64,000 bases of DNA from Actinomycetes bacterium (lineage in GTDB: Bacteria; Actinomycetota; Actinomycetes; Actinomycetales; Dermatophilaceae), in assembly GCA_023420415.1 (NCBI GenBank), contig JAEZWF010000033.1:186001-250000 (forward strand), written 5' to 3'. The first letter of the stretch is position 1. Each line of letters starts with the position of its first letter. The notes under the pieces are model-generated. The model saw only the letters and a program-made list of their open reading frames with translations. It had not been told where the DNA came from and searched no databases. The position numbers and the translations under genes are program-made. Positions 1 through 8,671 of the stretch are shown piece by piece.

Positions 1-154
1 CGCGCCGGACCCGGGACCGGTGCTGCACCAGCGTGCCGGCGTGCGCGTCACCCATGACGCCGAGCCCGGGGACCAGCGTGATCGAGTCCACCGGCACCTT
101 GGAGAACCGGTGGGTCTGGTCCCGGCTGACGGCGGCGACACGGGGGGTGGGCAC
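1..154 (-). CDS. MOSC domain protein, N-terminal fragment (runs off window edge)
   Basis: The reverse strand reads from a GTG at 154 into the window edge without a stop, giving about 51 residues. It contains GVMGDAHAG followed by VQHRSR, the signature of MOSC domains (molybdenum-cofactor sulfurase C-terminal-like, as in YiiM-type proteins); the conserved metal-binding Cys of the family would lie beyond the edge. A GGGAG ribosome site sits 6 nt before the GTG, and the octamer CGGCATAC (156-163) lies in that spacer. The protein probably acts in molybdopterin- or sulfur-related detoxification, but MOSC substrates vary. The family call is fairly sure; the exact start and role are less so. Confidence 0.62.
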   Translation of the reverse strand, partial: MPTPRVAAVSRDQTHRFSKVPVDSITLVPGLGVMGDAHAGTLVQHRSRVRR

Positions 155-201
155 ACGGCATACTCCCACGGCCGCAACGGAACCCGACGAGACGGGCGAG
201 G

Positions 202-978
202 TCAGACGAAGAGCATCCCGCCGTCGACGAGCACCGACTGGCCCGTCATGTAGTCCGAGTCCGGGCCGGCGAGGTAGGACACGAGCCCCGCGACGTCCGC
301 GCCGGTGGAGACCCGGCCGAGGGTGATGCCCGCGGCCATGGCTTCCATCGACTCGCCCTTGCCCACGTGGTTGATCGCGCCGAGGTCGCTGTCGATCTGC
401 TCCCACATCGCGGTGTCGACGATGCCGGGGCAGTAGGCGTTGACGGTGATGCCGTGCTCGGCCCACTCCTGCGCGGCCGCCTGGGTCAGCGCGCGCACGG
501 CGAACTTCGAGGAGCAGTAGACACCGAGCAGTGGGAACCCCTTGTGCGCCGCGATGGATGCCGCCCCGATGATCTTCCCGCCGGTGCCCTGCTCGATCAT
601 CTGCCGCGCGGCCTCGGTGTAGCAGAGGAAGACGCCGCGGCCGTTGACGGCGTGCACCTGGTCGTACTCCTTGGGCGACACCTCCAGAAGCGGCTTGGTC
701 TGGGCGATGCCGGCGTTGGCGACCATGACGTCGAGCGACCCGAGCTCGCGGGCGGTGTCGCGCACGAGCGCCGTGACGGAGTCCTGGTCGGACACGTCAC
801 CGGTGAGCGCGACGTGGTCACCGGCGTCGACCGCCGGCAACCCGGCCCGGGTCGTCTCGAGCTCGTCAGCCATGGACGGCAGGTCCGAGACGGCGACGCG
901 GTGTCCGTCGGCGGCCAGCCGATGCGCGATCGCCTTGCCGATGCCCCGGGCCGCCCCGGTCACGTGGACGTTGCTCAT
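202..978 (-). CDS. SDR oxidoreductase, acetoin/diacetyl reductase-like
   Basis: A 258-residue classical short-chain dehydrogenase. It has an N-terminal TGAARGIG cofactor-binding turn, a VANAG segment, and the catalytic Y-x-x-x-K as VYCSSKFAV with an upstream Ser. The C-terminal half (MWEQID..., KGESMEAM, DYMTGQSVLVDGG) resembles (S)-acetoin-forming diacetyl reductases and meso-2,3-butanediol dehydrogenases, which interconvert diacetyl, acetoin and 2,3-butanediol with NAD(H). The ATG at 978 is chosen because an AAGGAG site lies about 8 nt upstream; the reading frame stays open further up but that extension has no family character. It stands alone, divergent from the Imm5-like gene at 1110. The SDR call is secure, the acetoin substrate is inferred. 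Confidence 0.85.
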   Translation of the reverse strand: MSNVHVTGAARGIGKAIAHRLAADGHRVAVSDLPSMADELETTRAGLPAVDAGDHVALTGDVSDQDSVTALVRDTARELGSLDVMVANAGIAQTKPLLEVSPKEYDQVHAVNGRGVFLCYTEAARQMIEQGTGGKIIGAASIAAHKGFPLLGVYCSSKFAVRALTQAAAQEWAEHGITVNAYCPGIVDTAMWEQIDSDLGAINHVGKGESMEAMAAGITLGRVSTGADVAGLVSYLAGPDSDYMTGQSVLVDGGMLFV

Positions 979-1097
979 CCCTGCACTCCTTCGTCGTCGC
1001 TGTCCCCGCGGAACCTCACTGCGGAATGCACGCGACGTTAGGTCGCCGGTCGGTGGCGGGCACAGGGTTGCACCACGTTGCATCGCCGCCGGCAGGG

Positions 1098-1103
1098 CAG
1101 ACT
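1098..1103 (+). promoter_or_regulatory. Possible -10 box of a leaderless transcript
   Basis: CAGACT lies 6 nt before the GTG start at 1110. The spacing matches the other leaderless candidates in this window, but the box is a weaker match (CANNNT) and the intervening G-run could also act as a ribosome site. Confidence 0.3.
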
Positions 1104-1109
1104 GGGGGC

Positions 1110-1628
1110 GTGATCCTGCCGAAGGTCCGCGACCCACGTCTGGTCACCATCCGCCGCGGCGGCAGCCTCACCGATGAGGACCACCGGTTGCTCACGCTGT
1201 GGGCCGCGGCGTGTGCCGAGCACGTGCTGCCGCTCTTCGAGGAGGCCTGCGCCGGCGATGCGCGACCGCGTGTGGCAGTAGAGCACGCACGGGCGTGGAC
1301 TCGCGGCGAGGTGCCCATGATGGAGTCGCGGGCGGCCGGGGGCCATGCCATGGGTGCGGCCCGATCGCTCACGGGCGCAAGCAGATTCGCTGCGTATGCC
1401 GCGGGGCAGGCCGGGTGCGTCCCCCACGTCGCGGAGCACGACCTGGGGGCGGCGGCTTACGCGATCAAGGCAGTTCGGGCGTCCGTCCCCCGCGACGCCG
1501 ATGCCGCCGAGGCGGGCCGACGCGAACGCGACTGGCAACGGACCCAGCTGCCCGACGCGGTGCGCGAGCTGGTGCTGGAGGACCAGGCGCGACGCAATGA
1601 CATCTGCTGGGGCGTCTTCGCCGACTGA
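1110..1628 (+). CDS. Imm5-like putative immunity protein
   Basis: A soluble protein of 172 residues, predicted all-helical. The opening (VRDPRLVTIRRGG..LTDEDHRLL), the WAAACAEHVLPLFEE segment and the end (QLPDAVRELVLEDQ, RNDICW) match the actinobacterial family usually annotated as 'putative immunity protein' (Imm5-like) and sometimes mislabelled SbcC. Such proteins are named for homologues beside polymorphic toxins; no toxin gene is visible here, so this is an orphan and immunity is not established. The GTG at 1110 is chosen because homology begins there, although the frame is open from 1026. No signal peptide or membrane segment. Confidence 0.7.
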   Translation: MILPKVRDPRLVTIRRGGSLTDEDHRLLTLWAAACAEHVLPLFEEACAGDARPRVAVEHARAWTRGEVPMMESRAAGGHAMGAARSLTGASRFAAYAAGQAGCVPHVAEHDLGAAAYAIKAVRASVPRDADAAEAGRRERDWQRTQLPDAVRELVLEDQARRNDICWGVFAD

Positions 1629-1769
1629 GGTGGGCGCGGGCCGCCGCCGGTTGGGCACCGGGGCAACCACGCGGCATACCTGTGCACGTCAGGGGCCGAT
1701 GAGAACGCGGCGGGCGAGGAGTCTGCCTTCCAGACCAACCACGTCAGACCGCATCGGCAAGGAGCAGTC

Positions 1770-2414
1770 ATGTCCCGCACCAGGGTTCACAACCTGTCCA
1801 TCTCGCTCGACGGCTTCGCCACCGGTGAGCCGCAGTCGCTGGAGGCGCCGTTCGGCCACGCGGGTGAACGCCTGCACGAGTGGATGTTCGCGACGAGCTT
1901 CTGGGGTGAGGGCGGCGCGCGGGGTGTCGACGACGCGATCGCCCGGCGGCACGAGGACGGGATCGGTGCGGAGATCATGGGGGCGAACAAGTTCGGGCCG
2001 CCCGGGTGGCAGGAAGACCCCGACTGGAGGGGCTGGTGGGGGCCGAACCCGCCGTTCCACACCCCGACGTTCGTGCTGACGCACCGGCCGCACGACCCGA
2101 TCGAGATGGAGGGCGGGACGACGTTCCACTTCCTCGACGCGACACCGGCGGAGGCGCTGGAGCAGGCGCGTGCGGCGGCGGGCGGCAGGGACGTGCGGAT
2201 CGGTGGCGGCGCGACGGTCGTCCGTGACTTCGTGGCGGCCGGTTTGGTGGACCACCTGCACCTCGTCCAGGTGCCGATCGTGCTCGGACGCGGGGTGCGG
2301 GTGTGGGACGGGCTGGCGGCGCTGGAGGTCGACTACGCGATCGAGGCCGTGTCCACGCCAAGCGGTGTCACGCACCTCACCTTCGAGCGGAGGGTGGCCG
2401 GGGGGACCGGCTGA
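1770..2414 (+). CDS. Dihydrofolate reductase family protein (RibD C-terminal-like)
   Basis: 214 residues with the RibD_C/DHFR-like fold: the first strand reads NLSISLDGF, a GANKFG segment follows, and the C-terminal half carries the nucleotide-binding IGGGATVVRDF and the VDHLHLVQVPIVLGRG strand-turn-strand typical of the YyaP/YwjB group. These proteins bind NADPH-type cofactors; their substrates are mostly unknown and this is not the essential FolA enzyme. An AAGGAG site lies 6 nt before the ATG. It stands alone between the Imm5-like gene and the acyl-CoA ligase operon. The family call is secure, the function is not. Confidence 0.85.
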   Translation: MSRTRVHNLSISLDGFATGEPQSLEAPFGHAGERLHEWMFATSFWGEGGARGVDDAIARRHEDGIGAEIMGANKFGPPGWQEDPDWRGWWGPNPPFHTPTFVLTHRPHDPIEMEGGTTFHFLDATPAEALEQARAAAGGRDVRIGGGATVVRDFVAAGLVDHLHLVQVPIVLGRGVRVWDGLAALEVDYAIEAVSTPSGVTHLTFERRVAGGTG

Positions 2415-2479
2415 GCGAACGCGTGGGGCCCGCTTCGGCGGATGTGACCTTCCGCATCTGGCGCAGGGTACGGTAAAGC

Positions 2480-2518
2480 GGTACATTCGTACCTTAACAA
2501 CGTACCAAGACGGGTACC
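2480..2518. promoter_or_regulatory. Palindromic operator array before the acyl-CoA ligase operon
   Basis: Two inverted repeats built on GGTAC/GTACC stand 20-60 bp before the ligase start. GGTAC-ATTC-GTACC (2480-2493) is a perfect palindrome with a 4-bp spacer, and GTACC-AAGACG-GGTAC (2502-2517) is the everted arrangement; a further GGTAC-like half-site lies at about 2468. This is the layout expected for a TetR dimer, and the last gene of the operon encodes one. Binding by that protein is inferred. Confidence 0.55.
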
Positions 2519-2537
2519 CAGAGCGGAAGGCAGAGCC

Positions 2538-4184
2538 ATGGAGCGCAGTTCGACGACGACGCGCGGCGGGGTCGCGGCAAGGACGCGACAGATCCACGCC
2601 GACTTCCAGCAGGATCGGCCGGCGGTGTGGTTCACCTGTGACCGGCACGACCCGGACGTGATCGCATTCCGTTTCGTGGGACCGGATCTCGTGACACGGT
2701 CGCAGACCTACGGCGAGCTCCGGGCGCGGTCGGAACGCGCCGCCGGCATCCTTGCCGACCACGGGGTCGGCCCCGGCGACAGGGTCGCGAGCCTGCTCGG
2801 TAAGGGTGCCGACCTGCCTGCCCTCATGCTCGGCGTCTGGCGTCTCGGCGCCGTCTATGTGCCCCTGTTCACCGCATTCGCCGCAGACACCGTGGCGCAG
2901 CGCGTCGAGGACGCCCAGGTCAAGGTGGTCGTCACCGACGCCAACCAGGTCGCCAAGACCGCCGGCGTGAGCGCCACCGTATTGCTCGCCAACACCGACC
3001 AGTTCCCAACCGACGCCACCCCCACCCATGACTTCACTGCTGCGCTCGAGTCGGGCCCGCGGCATACCCAGGCTTGCCCCGTCAGTGGGCCGGAGACGCC
3101 CCTCGTCCACATCTTCACTTCGGGCACGACGGGCAAGCCGAAGTCGGTCGTGCACCCCCTGTCGCATCTCGCCGGGTGGCAGTCCTACCTCGAGCACGGA
3201 CTGGCCCCGGGCAAGACCTACTGGAGCGGCGCCGATCCCGGTTGGGCCTTCGGCCTCTACACCGTTATCGCTGGACCGCTGGCGGCCGGCGTCACCAGCA
3301 TCGTCACGGAAGGGACCTTCGACGCCTCAGCTACCTGGCGGGTGCTGAGCGAGCTCGAGGTCACCGACTTTGCCGGGGCACCCACGGTCTACCGGGCCAT
3401 GCGCGCCGCCGACCCGGGCACCGAGCTGCCGCACCTGCGTGGCCTCTCCAGCGCTGGTGAGCCGCTCACGCCTGACGTCGGCGAGTGGACCCGCACGCGG
3501 TTCGGCGTCGACGTGCACGACCAGTTCGGCCAGACCGAGCTCGGCATGGCGGCCGGGTTCGCCCACCACCCCGAGCTCGCCATCCCCACGAGCCCGGCCG
3601 CGATGGGCCGTGCCCTGCCGGGGTGGACGCTGTCCGTACTCGAGCTCGACCGGGACGTCATTGCTGCACCGGGCACGATCGGTCGCCTCGCCATCGACAT
3701 CGCGGACAGTCCCTACTTCACGTTCACCGGCTACGGCGTGGACCGCGACAACCCGGGCGATCGATTCGCTTGCGGTGGAACACACTTCGTCACCGGTGAC
3801 CAGGCGTCCATCGACGACGAGGGCATCATCCGGTTCTCGGCCCGTGACGACGACGTGATCCTCATGGCTGGCTACCGGATCGGGCCGGTGGACGTCGAGA
3901 GCGTCCTCCTGGCGCACCCCCGCGTCGCCGAGGTCGCCGTGGTCGGCGCACCCGACGAGGTGCGAGGTGAGGTGGTCCACGCCTACGTCGTCACCGACGA
4001 CGGTACGACCGGGCCGCACCCCGAGCTGGCGACTGAGCTCCAGACGTGGGTGAAGACACGGTATGCGGCACACGCCTACCCGCGCCGGGTCACCTTTGTC
4101 GACACTCTGCCGAAGACGCCCAGCGGCAAGGTGCAGCGCGCCAAGCTGCGCGAGACCGCTCGTCTCGAGCACGCCGCGTCATGA
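2538..4184 (+). CDS. AMP-dependent acyl-CoA ligase
   Basis: A 548-residue ANL-superfamily adenylating enzyme that should activate a carboxylic acid to its CoA thioester via an acyl-AMP. Visible motifs in order: the phosphate-binding loop FTSGTTGKPKS (about residues 193-203), the YWSGADPGW region, the adenine-binding DQFGQTE, the hinge-region FSARDDDVI, MAGYRIGPVDVE, and the C-terminal catalytic lysine in TPSGKVQR. Length and layout resemble acetyl-/medium-chain acyl-CoA synthetases; the substrate cannot be read from sequence. A GGAAGG site precedes the ATG. First gene of a four-gene operon overlapping the next by 4 nt, with palindromic operators just upstream. Confidence 0.9.
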   Translation: MERSSTTTRGGVAARTRQIHADFQQDRPAVWFTCDRHDPDVIAFRFVGPDLVTRSQTYGELRARSERAAGILADHGVGPGDRVASLLGKGADLPALMLGVWRLGAVYVPLFTAFAADTVAQRVEDAQVKVVVTDANQVAKTAGVSATVLLANTDQFPTDATPTHDFTAALESGPRHTQACPVSGPETPLVHIFTSGTTGKPKSVVHPLSHLAGWQSYLEHGLAPGKTYWSGADPGWAFGLYTVIAGPLAAGVTSIVTEGTFDASATWRVLSELEVTDFAGAPTVYRAMRAADPGTELPHLRGLSSAGEPLTPDVGEWTRTRFGVDVHDQFGQTELGMAAGFAHHPELAIPTSPAAMGRALPGWTLSVLELDRDVIAAPGTIGRLAIDIADSPYFTFTGYGVDRDNPGDRFACGGTHFVTGDQASIDDEGIIRFSARDDDVILMAGYRIGPVDVESVLLAHPRVAEVAVVGAPDEVRGEVVHAYVVTDDGTTGPHPELATELQTWVKTRYAAHAYPRRVTFVDTLPKTPSGKVQRAKLRETARLEHAAS

Positions 4185-4990
4185 CCGCGGTCACGACCGA
4201 GCCCCGCGTCGTGGTCTCGCCGAAAGGCGGCGAGACTGCCCGGTGGGAGCTGTGGACCCTCAACCGGCCGGGCGCCCGCAACGCCCTCGACCCCGAGCTC
4301 GTCGAGAGCCTGCACGACGAGGTGTGCCGCGCGCAGGGCGAGGGTGTCCGCGTCGTCGTGCTGCGTGGAGCCGGAATGGGCTTCAGCGCGGGCGCAGACC
4401 TGCGACACCTCCTTGCCCACGACCCCGCGACGGACGCCACACCACGGGCGTTCCTCGAACGGATCTGGGACCTGACGGTCGCGATCGAGCGCAGCCGGGT
4501 GGTCTTCGTCGCAGCGCTGCACGGCCACGCCATCGCCGGAGGGTTCGAGCTGGCCCTCGCCTGTGACGTCGTGATGGCCGCCCGCGGGACACTCATCGGC
4601 GACGGCCACCTGCGCAACGGGCTGGTGCCCGGAGGCGGCTCCAGCGTGCGGATGACCAGCGCCCTCGGTCCAGCTGGCGCCTCCTGGCTCGGCCTCACCG
4701 GCGCGTTGCTGCCGGCCGAGGATCCCGTGTTCGGTCCTTGGCTGCGTGCGCTGGTCGAGCCGGCCCAGCTTGACGCGACCGTCGAGGACGTCGTTGCCGA
4801 CCTGCTGGTGCCACCCGCCGACGCCCAACACACCCTCAAGGAACTCCTTGCAGCGCAACGATCCTCGGCAACCACCGAGCAGCGCGCCCGCGAGCTCGAT
4901 GCCTTCGACCGCAACTGGCGCGACGGCGTGGCAGCCGCACACCTGCGCGCCTTCACCACACGACCGACCCGGAGAGGGGAACAGTCATGA
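4181..4990 (+). CDS. Enoyl-CoA hydratase/isomerase family protein
   Basis: 269 residues of the crotonase fold. The first oxyanion-hole segment reads GMGFSAGADLRHL and the second HGHAIAGGFELALACD; the GGGSSVRM loop after LVPG is also typical. The enzyme should hydrate a trans-2-enoyl-CoA, or isomerise one, made from the product of the upstream ligase. The ATG at 4181 overlaps the ligase stop (ATGA), which fixes the start although the frame is open further upstream; its own stop overlaps the next start the same way. A Glu matching the usual catalytic pair is not obvious to me, so hydratase versus isomerase stays open. Confidence 0.87.
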   Translation: MTAVTTEPRVVVSPKGGETARWELWTLNRPGARNALDPELVESLHDEVCRAQGEGVRVVVLRGAGMGFSAGADLRHLLAHDPATDATPRAFLERIWDLTVAIERSRVVFVAALHGHAIAGGFELALACDVVMAARGTLIGDGHLRNGLVPGGGSSVRMTSALGPAGASWLGLTGALLPAEDPVFGPWLRALVEPAQLDATVEDVVADLLVPPADAQHTLKELLAAQRSSATTEQRARELDAFDRNWRDGVAAAHLRAFTTRPTRRGEQS

Positions 4991-5757
4991 ACGACAACAC
5001 CACCCGCAGGTACGCCGACCAGGTGGTCCTGGTGACCGGCGGCGCCCAGGGACTCGGGCGCGCCATGGTCGACCGCTTCGCCGCAGAAGGCGCTCACGTC
5101 CACTACGCCGACGTACACCCGACCGACCCCTCGCCCAGCGCCGGTCCCACGAGGGCCACGGGTGGTGACGTCACGGCATACCGGGTCGACGTCACCGACC
5201 CCACATCGGTGACACGGTGGGTCGAGGGTGTGGCCTCACAACGTGGACGGATCGATGCGCTCGTCAACAACGCCGGGGTGATTCGCGACAACCGCCTCGA
5301 GAACATCTCCGTCGAGGACTGGCACGCTGTCCTCGACGTCAGCCTCACGGGCGCGTTCCTGTGCACCCAGGCGGTGTTCCCACACATGCGCGAACGCGGC
5401 TACGGCCGGGTCGTGTCGTTCTCTTCGATGAGCTGGCGTGGCAACTACGGCCAGGCCAGCTACGTGGCGGCAAAGGCAGGCGTCGTCGGGTTCACCCGTG
5501 GCATCGCGCTCGAAGGCGCTCGGGACGGCATCACCGCGAACGCGATCGCGCCAGGCCTGATCGAAACGCCTATGCTCGCGTCGATGAACGGCCCAGCCCG
5601 CGACAAGCTCGTCGCGAAGATCCCCGTGCGGCACACCGGTGACCCGACCGACATCGCCGCCGCCGCGGCGTTCCTCTGCTCGCGGGAAGCGCGGTACGTC
5701 ACGGGGGTCGTGTTGGACGTCGACGGCGGGATCGGCATCGGGTCGTCGCTGCGATGA
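4987..5757 (+). CDS. SDR oxidoreductase, FabG/3-hydroxyacyl-CoA dehydrogenase-like
   Basis: A 256-residue classical SDR: TGGAQGLG near the N-terminus, NNAGVIRDN in the middle, catalytic Ser in SFSSMSW and Y-x-x-x-K as SYVAAKAGV, then NAIAPGLIETPM and the final VTGVVLDVDGG. In this operon, after a ligase and an enoyl-CoA hydratase, oxidation of the 3-hydroxyacyl-CoA is the obvious step, giving a partial beta-oxidation-type route; no acyl-CoA dehydrogenase or thiolase is present, which suits a substrate already unsaturated at C2-C3. ATGA overlap with the previous gene and a GAGGGGA ribosome site. The role is inferred. Confidence 0.88.
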   Translation: MNDNTTRRYADQVVLVTGGAQGLGRAMVDRFAAEGAHVHYADVHPTDPSPSAGPTRATGGDVTAYRVDVTDPTSVTRWVEGVASQRGRIDALVNNAGVIRDNRLENISVEDWHAVLDVSLTGAFLCTQAVFPHMRERGYGRVVSFSSMSWRGNYGQASYVAAKAGVVGFTRGIALEGARDGITANAIAPGLIETPMLASMNGPARDKLVAKIPVRHTGDPTDIAAAAAFLCSREARYVTGVVLDVDGGIGIGSSLR

Positions 5758-5767
5758 GGGCCGGTCG

Positions 5768-6430
5768 ATGACACCACCGGGACGCCGGGTCGACGAAGGC
5801 CGGGTGGCCGAGCTGGTCACGCAGGCCACCGACATCGTCCTGGCCGAGGGCTTCGCCACCTTGAGCATGGACGCGCTCGCAGCGCGGCTGCGCTGCTCCA
5901 AGTCGACCCTGTATGCCGCGGTGGGCACCAAGCGTGACCTCGTCGAGTCCGTGGTGCGCCGGTTCTTCGCCGCGGCGACCCGGCGCGTCGAGGACGTCAC
6001 GGCAGCAGAGGATGACAACCGGGGCAAGATCAAGACGTACCTGTACGCCGTGGGAGCCGAGATGGGCCGGTACTCACCGGCGTTCTACCGGGACGTCGTC
6101 GACTATCCGCCGACCGCCGAGATCTACCGGCTCAACTCCGACGCGGCCGCTCGGCGTGTGCGCGAGATCATCGCTGCGGGGGTCGCCGCCGGACAGTTCC
6201 GTCCGGTGGACGCAGCCTTCGCCTCCGAGCTGATCGTGCTGGCGGTTGACGCCGTGCAGCGCGGGCAGATCACCGAACGCACCGGGCTGACTGCGAGCGA
6301 GGGGTTTGCTGAGACGGCCAACCTCCTGCTCGATGGCCTTCAGTACTCCTCACCGGTGGAGTCGAGCGGGCCGCCCGCCTCGGGCACACGGGGTGCGCGA
6401 GGCGGACGGAGACGGGTCAGCGAATCTTGA
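5768..6430 (+). CDS. TetR-family transcriptional regulator
   Basis: 220 residues. The N-terminal TetR DNA-binding domain is clear: MDALAARLRCSKSTLYAAVGTKRDLVESVV, with a helix-turn-helix at about residues 35-55, followed by an all-helical effector domain ending near residue 195 and a short polar tail. It lies 10 bp after the SDR and is the last gene of the ligase operon, so it probably represses that operon through the GTACC palindromes at 2480-2518 and responds to an acyl-CoA or free acid. The ATG at 5768 begins just before the DNA-binding domain. Its 3' end overlaps the convergent carboxypeptidase gene by 14 nt. Confidence 0.87.
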   Translation: MTPPGRRVDEGRVAELVTQATDIVLAEGFATLSMDALAARLRCSKSTLYAAVGTKRDLVESVVRRFFAAATRRVEDVTAAEDDNRGKIKTYLYAVGAEMGRYSPAFYRDVVDYPPTAEIYRLNSDAAARRVREIIAAGVAAGQFRPVDAAFASELIVLAVDAVQRGQITERTGLTASEGFAETANLLLDGLQYSSPVESSGPPASGTRGARGGRRRVSES

Positions 6431-8579
6431 TGACCTCCCGGTTGAGACCCTTGCTGCTCTTGCCGTTCGGGTCGTAGCCGCCCTCGATGTTGCCCTTCTC
6501 GTCGACCGAGAACCACTGCAGCACAGTGCGTTTCGCGGTCAGCGTGACCGGCAGGGCGCCACCGCGGACGCCGTCCTGCTGCACCGTCGGCGAGCTCAGC
6601 GTCGGTCGCGAGCCGTCGGTCGTGTAGTAGATGGTCGCGGGTTCGCTGGTCTGCCACAGCACGTCGACCGGTCCCGAGTAGCTGCCCTTGCCGTCGACGT
6701 TGGGCGTCGACTTCGGTGCGGTGCTGTCGAGCTCGTAGGCCTGGGCCACCTCGAAGATGCCGTACCAGCCGTTGGCGAACTCCATGGCCTGCGAGAATCC
6801 CTCGTCGCGGAACTCCGGCCAGAACGCCCCGGTGTCCTGCCACGAGTTCGTCGCCTTGTCCCACCGCGGCAGCCCGACCTCGAAGTCCCAGGCGTAGACC
6901 TCGGGCTTGCCGGACGTGGGCTCGTTCACCCCGCCGTAGTAGGTCTCGTCGCCGGAGTTGCCGGCCGCCGAGTAGAGGACGTCGACCACCGTGCCGGTCT
7001 GGCCCGGCCACACGACGGTGTCGCGGTACTCGCGCACCTCGCTGAGGATCTTCTCGGACGCGGCGAAGAAGTAGTTCTCGGTGCCCAGGCTCGGCCGCGG
7101 GAGGGTGGTGCGGTCCGGCCGGTAGGACGCGGGCGACCACATGAAGTAGCCACCGTAGGAGTGGGTGTTCATGGCGAACTTGATGTTCGGGTGGGTCTTG
7201 GTCAGGTAGGTCTCGTTGCGTGACTCGGGCTCGGACAGCTCGGCCTTGCCGGCGAAGTTCGAACCGCACGTGGCGGTCGCCCCGACGTACCCGTCGAAGA
7301 GCGAACCGACCGAGAAGTTGCGGTTGATGTTGACGCCCCGGTTGGTGAGGTTGCCGTCGGGACGCTCGCAGCCGCTGACGTTGAGGTTGTTGCGCTGGAT
7401 CGGGTCGTCGTAGAGCGAGTAGGCCGACCCGTCCGGGTTGACCTGCGGGATGATGAAGATGTCGAGGTTCTCCAGCAGCGAGCCGGTCAGTGCGTCGGTG
7501 TCAGCGTTGCGGATGAGCCGCTGCGCCGTCTCGATGGCCACGAGCGAGGTGACCCACTCACGCGCGTGCTCCTGGGCGTACATCAGCACTCCGGTCTTCG
7601 ACCCGTCGCGGTGCTTGCCGATGCGAATCGCCTTGACCGTCAACGGTCCTCGCGGGTACGAGGCCGGAGCCTTGTACTGGCTGCCCTCCGGGTAGCCAAG
7701 CGTCGGGTTGGGCAGGTCGACGACCTCGGCCAGGTCCGGTCGGTCGGCGGCGAGCTGCTCGATGACCGCGTCGGTCTGGGTGGCATCGACGTAACCGTCG
7801 TCGGTGAAGCCCCACTGGAAACCGGCCGGGTATGCCGTGGTGCCGCCCGACGTCCACGCCTTCAGCGGCGCGGTCACGGACGTCCCGTCGCCGGACTTCA
7901 CGGTCACCTTGGTTGCGGTACCGTCCACCAGCTGTGGCTCGGTGAACCGGTGGTAGAGGTAGACGCCGCGGTCGACGAACGCGCTGAGCTGCAAGGTCTG
8001 CCCGGTGTCCGTCGTGGCGGTCACCGTGTCGGTGGGCCCGACCTTGCTGCGGATCTCGAGGCTGACGAAGCGGCTGCCCTCGGTGGTCCACGTGTCGGAC
8101 CTAAGCACCGTCAGGGTGCCTCGGGGCGACACGACCGGCGGACGCGAGCCGCCGGGCTTGGACGACGACTTCGACGCCTTGGCCGACTTCGGGGCCAGCG
8201 CCGCCTTCTCGGCAGCCGACAGGCGTGCGGCGACGCCCTTGCGCTGCGCGGCGACCTGCGAGCGGGTCGGCCCGTCGAGGGTGCTCAGGACCTTCGCGCC
8301 CCGCGCAGCCAGGGCCGAGGTGTCGGCGTCGCCCTCCAGGACGACCGTGGCCTCGATCGTGCCGTCCGGTCCGGAGGACACGTCGTGCCCGACGTCGTAG
8401 CCCGCGGCCTCCAGGCGCTGGATGTCCGCGGTCGAGGGCAGCTGGATGCGGACGAGCTTGGCGACCGGGGGGTCGCTCGCGGCTGCCGCTGGGGCAGCGG
8501 TCGGGCCCTGGACGAGCAAGCTCGTGGTGAGGGCGACGGCGGACAAACCGGCAGCGGTGACGGTAGCGGTGCGGCGCAT
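6417..8579 (-). CDS. Secreted M14 zinc carboxypeptidase
   Basis: 720 residues with a Sec signal peptide (about 1-34, ending in an Ala-rich cleavage region). After a Lys/Ser-rich stretch (about 120-145) and a jelly-roll-like propiece comes the peptidase M14 domain (about 255-600). Zinc ligands are H338 and E341 in EHAREW and H473 in NTHSYG; the substrate-carboxylate Arg is in GVNINRNF and the catalytic Glu in DFEVGLPRW (E567). The C-terminus (about 640-700) is a chitobiase-type beta domain (EPATIYYTTDGSRPT). It should remove C-terminal residues from extracellular peptides. The gene is monocistronic, facing the TetR operon. Confidence 0.93.
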   Translation of the reverse strand: MRRTATVTAAGLSAVALTTSLLVQGPTAAPAAAASDPPVAKLVRIQLPSTADIQRLEAAGYDVGHDVSSGPDGTIEATVVLEGDADTSALAARGAKVLSTLDGPTRSQVAAQRKGVAARLSAAEKAALAPKSAKASKSSSKPGGSRPPVVSPRGTLTVLRSDTWTTEGSRFVSLEIRSKVGPTDTVTATTDTGQTLQLSAFVDRGVYLYHRFTEPQLVDGTATKVTVKSGDGTSVTAPLKAWTSGGTTAYPAGFQWGFTDDGYVDATQTDAVIEQLAADRPDLAEVVDLPNPTLGYPEGSQYKAPASYPRGPLTVKAIRIGKHRDGSKTGVLMYAQEHAREWVTSLVAIETAQRLIRNADTDALTGSLLENLDIFIIPQVNPDGSAYSLYDDPIQRNNLNVSGCERPDGNLTNRGVNINRNFSVGSLFDGYVGATATCGSNFAGKAELSEPESRNETYLTKTHPNIKFAMNTHSYGGYFMWSPASYRPDRTTLPRPSLGTENYFFAASEKILSEVREYRDTVVWPGQTGTVVDVLYSAAGNSGDETYYGGVNEPTSGKPEVYAWDFEVGLPRWDKATNSWQDTGAFWPEFRDEGFSQAMEFANGWYGIFEVAQAYELDSTAPKSTPNVDGKGSYSGPVDVLWQTSEPATIYYTTDGSRPTLSSPTVQQDGVRGGALPVTLTAKRTVLQWFSVDEKGNIEGGYDPNGKSSKGLNREVIKIR

Positions 8580-8671
8580 GACGGAACGCTAATGCGCTAC
8601 CCGCCGGTACGCGCGGGAGAGACCCGGGCAAACTTCTGGCCCCGCGTTGGTCCGGGTCCGCGACGGCCCGA

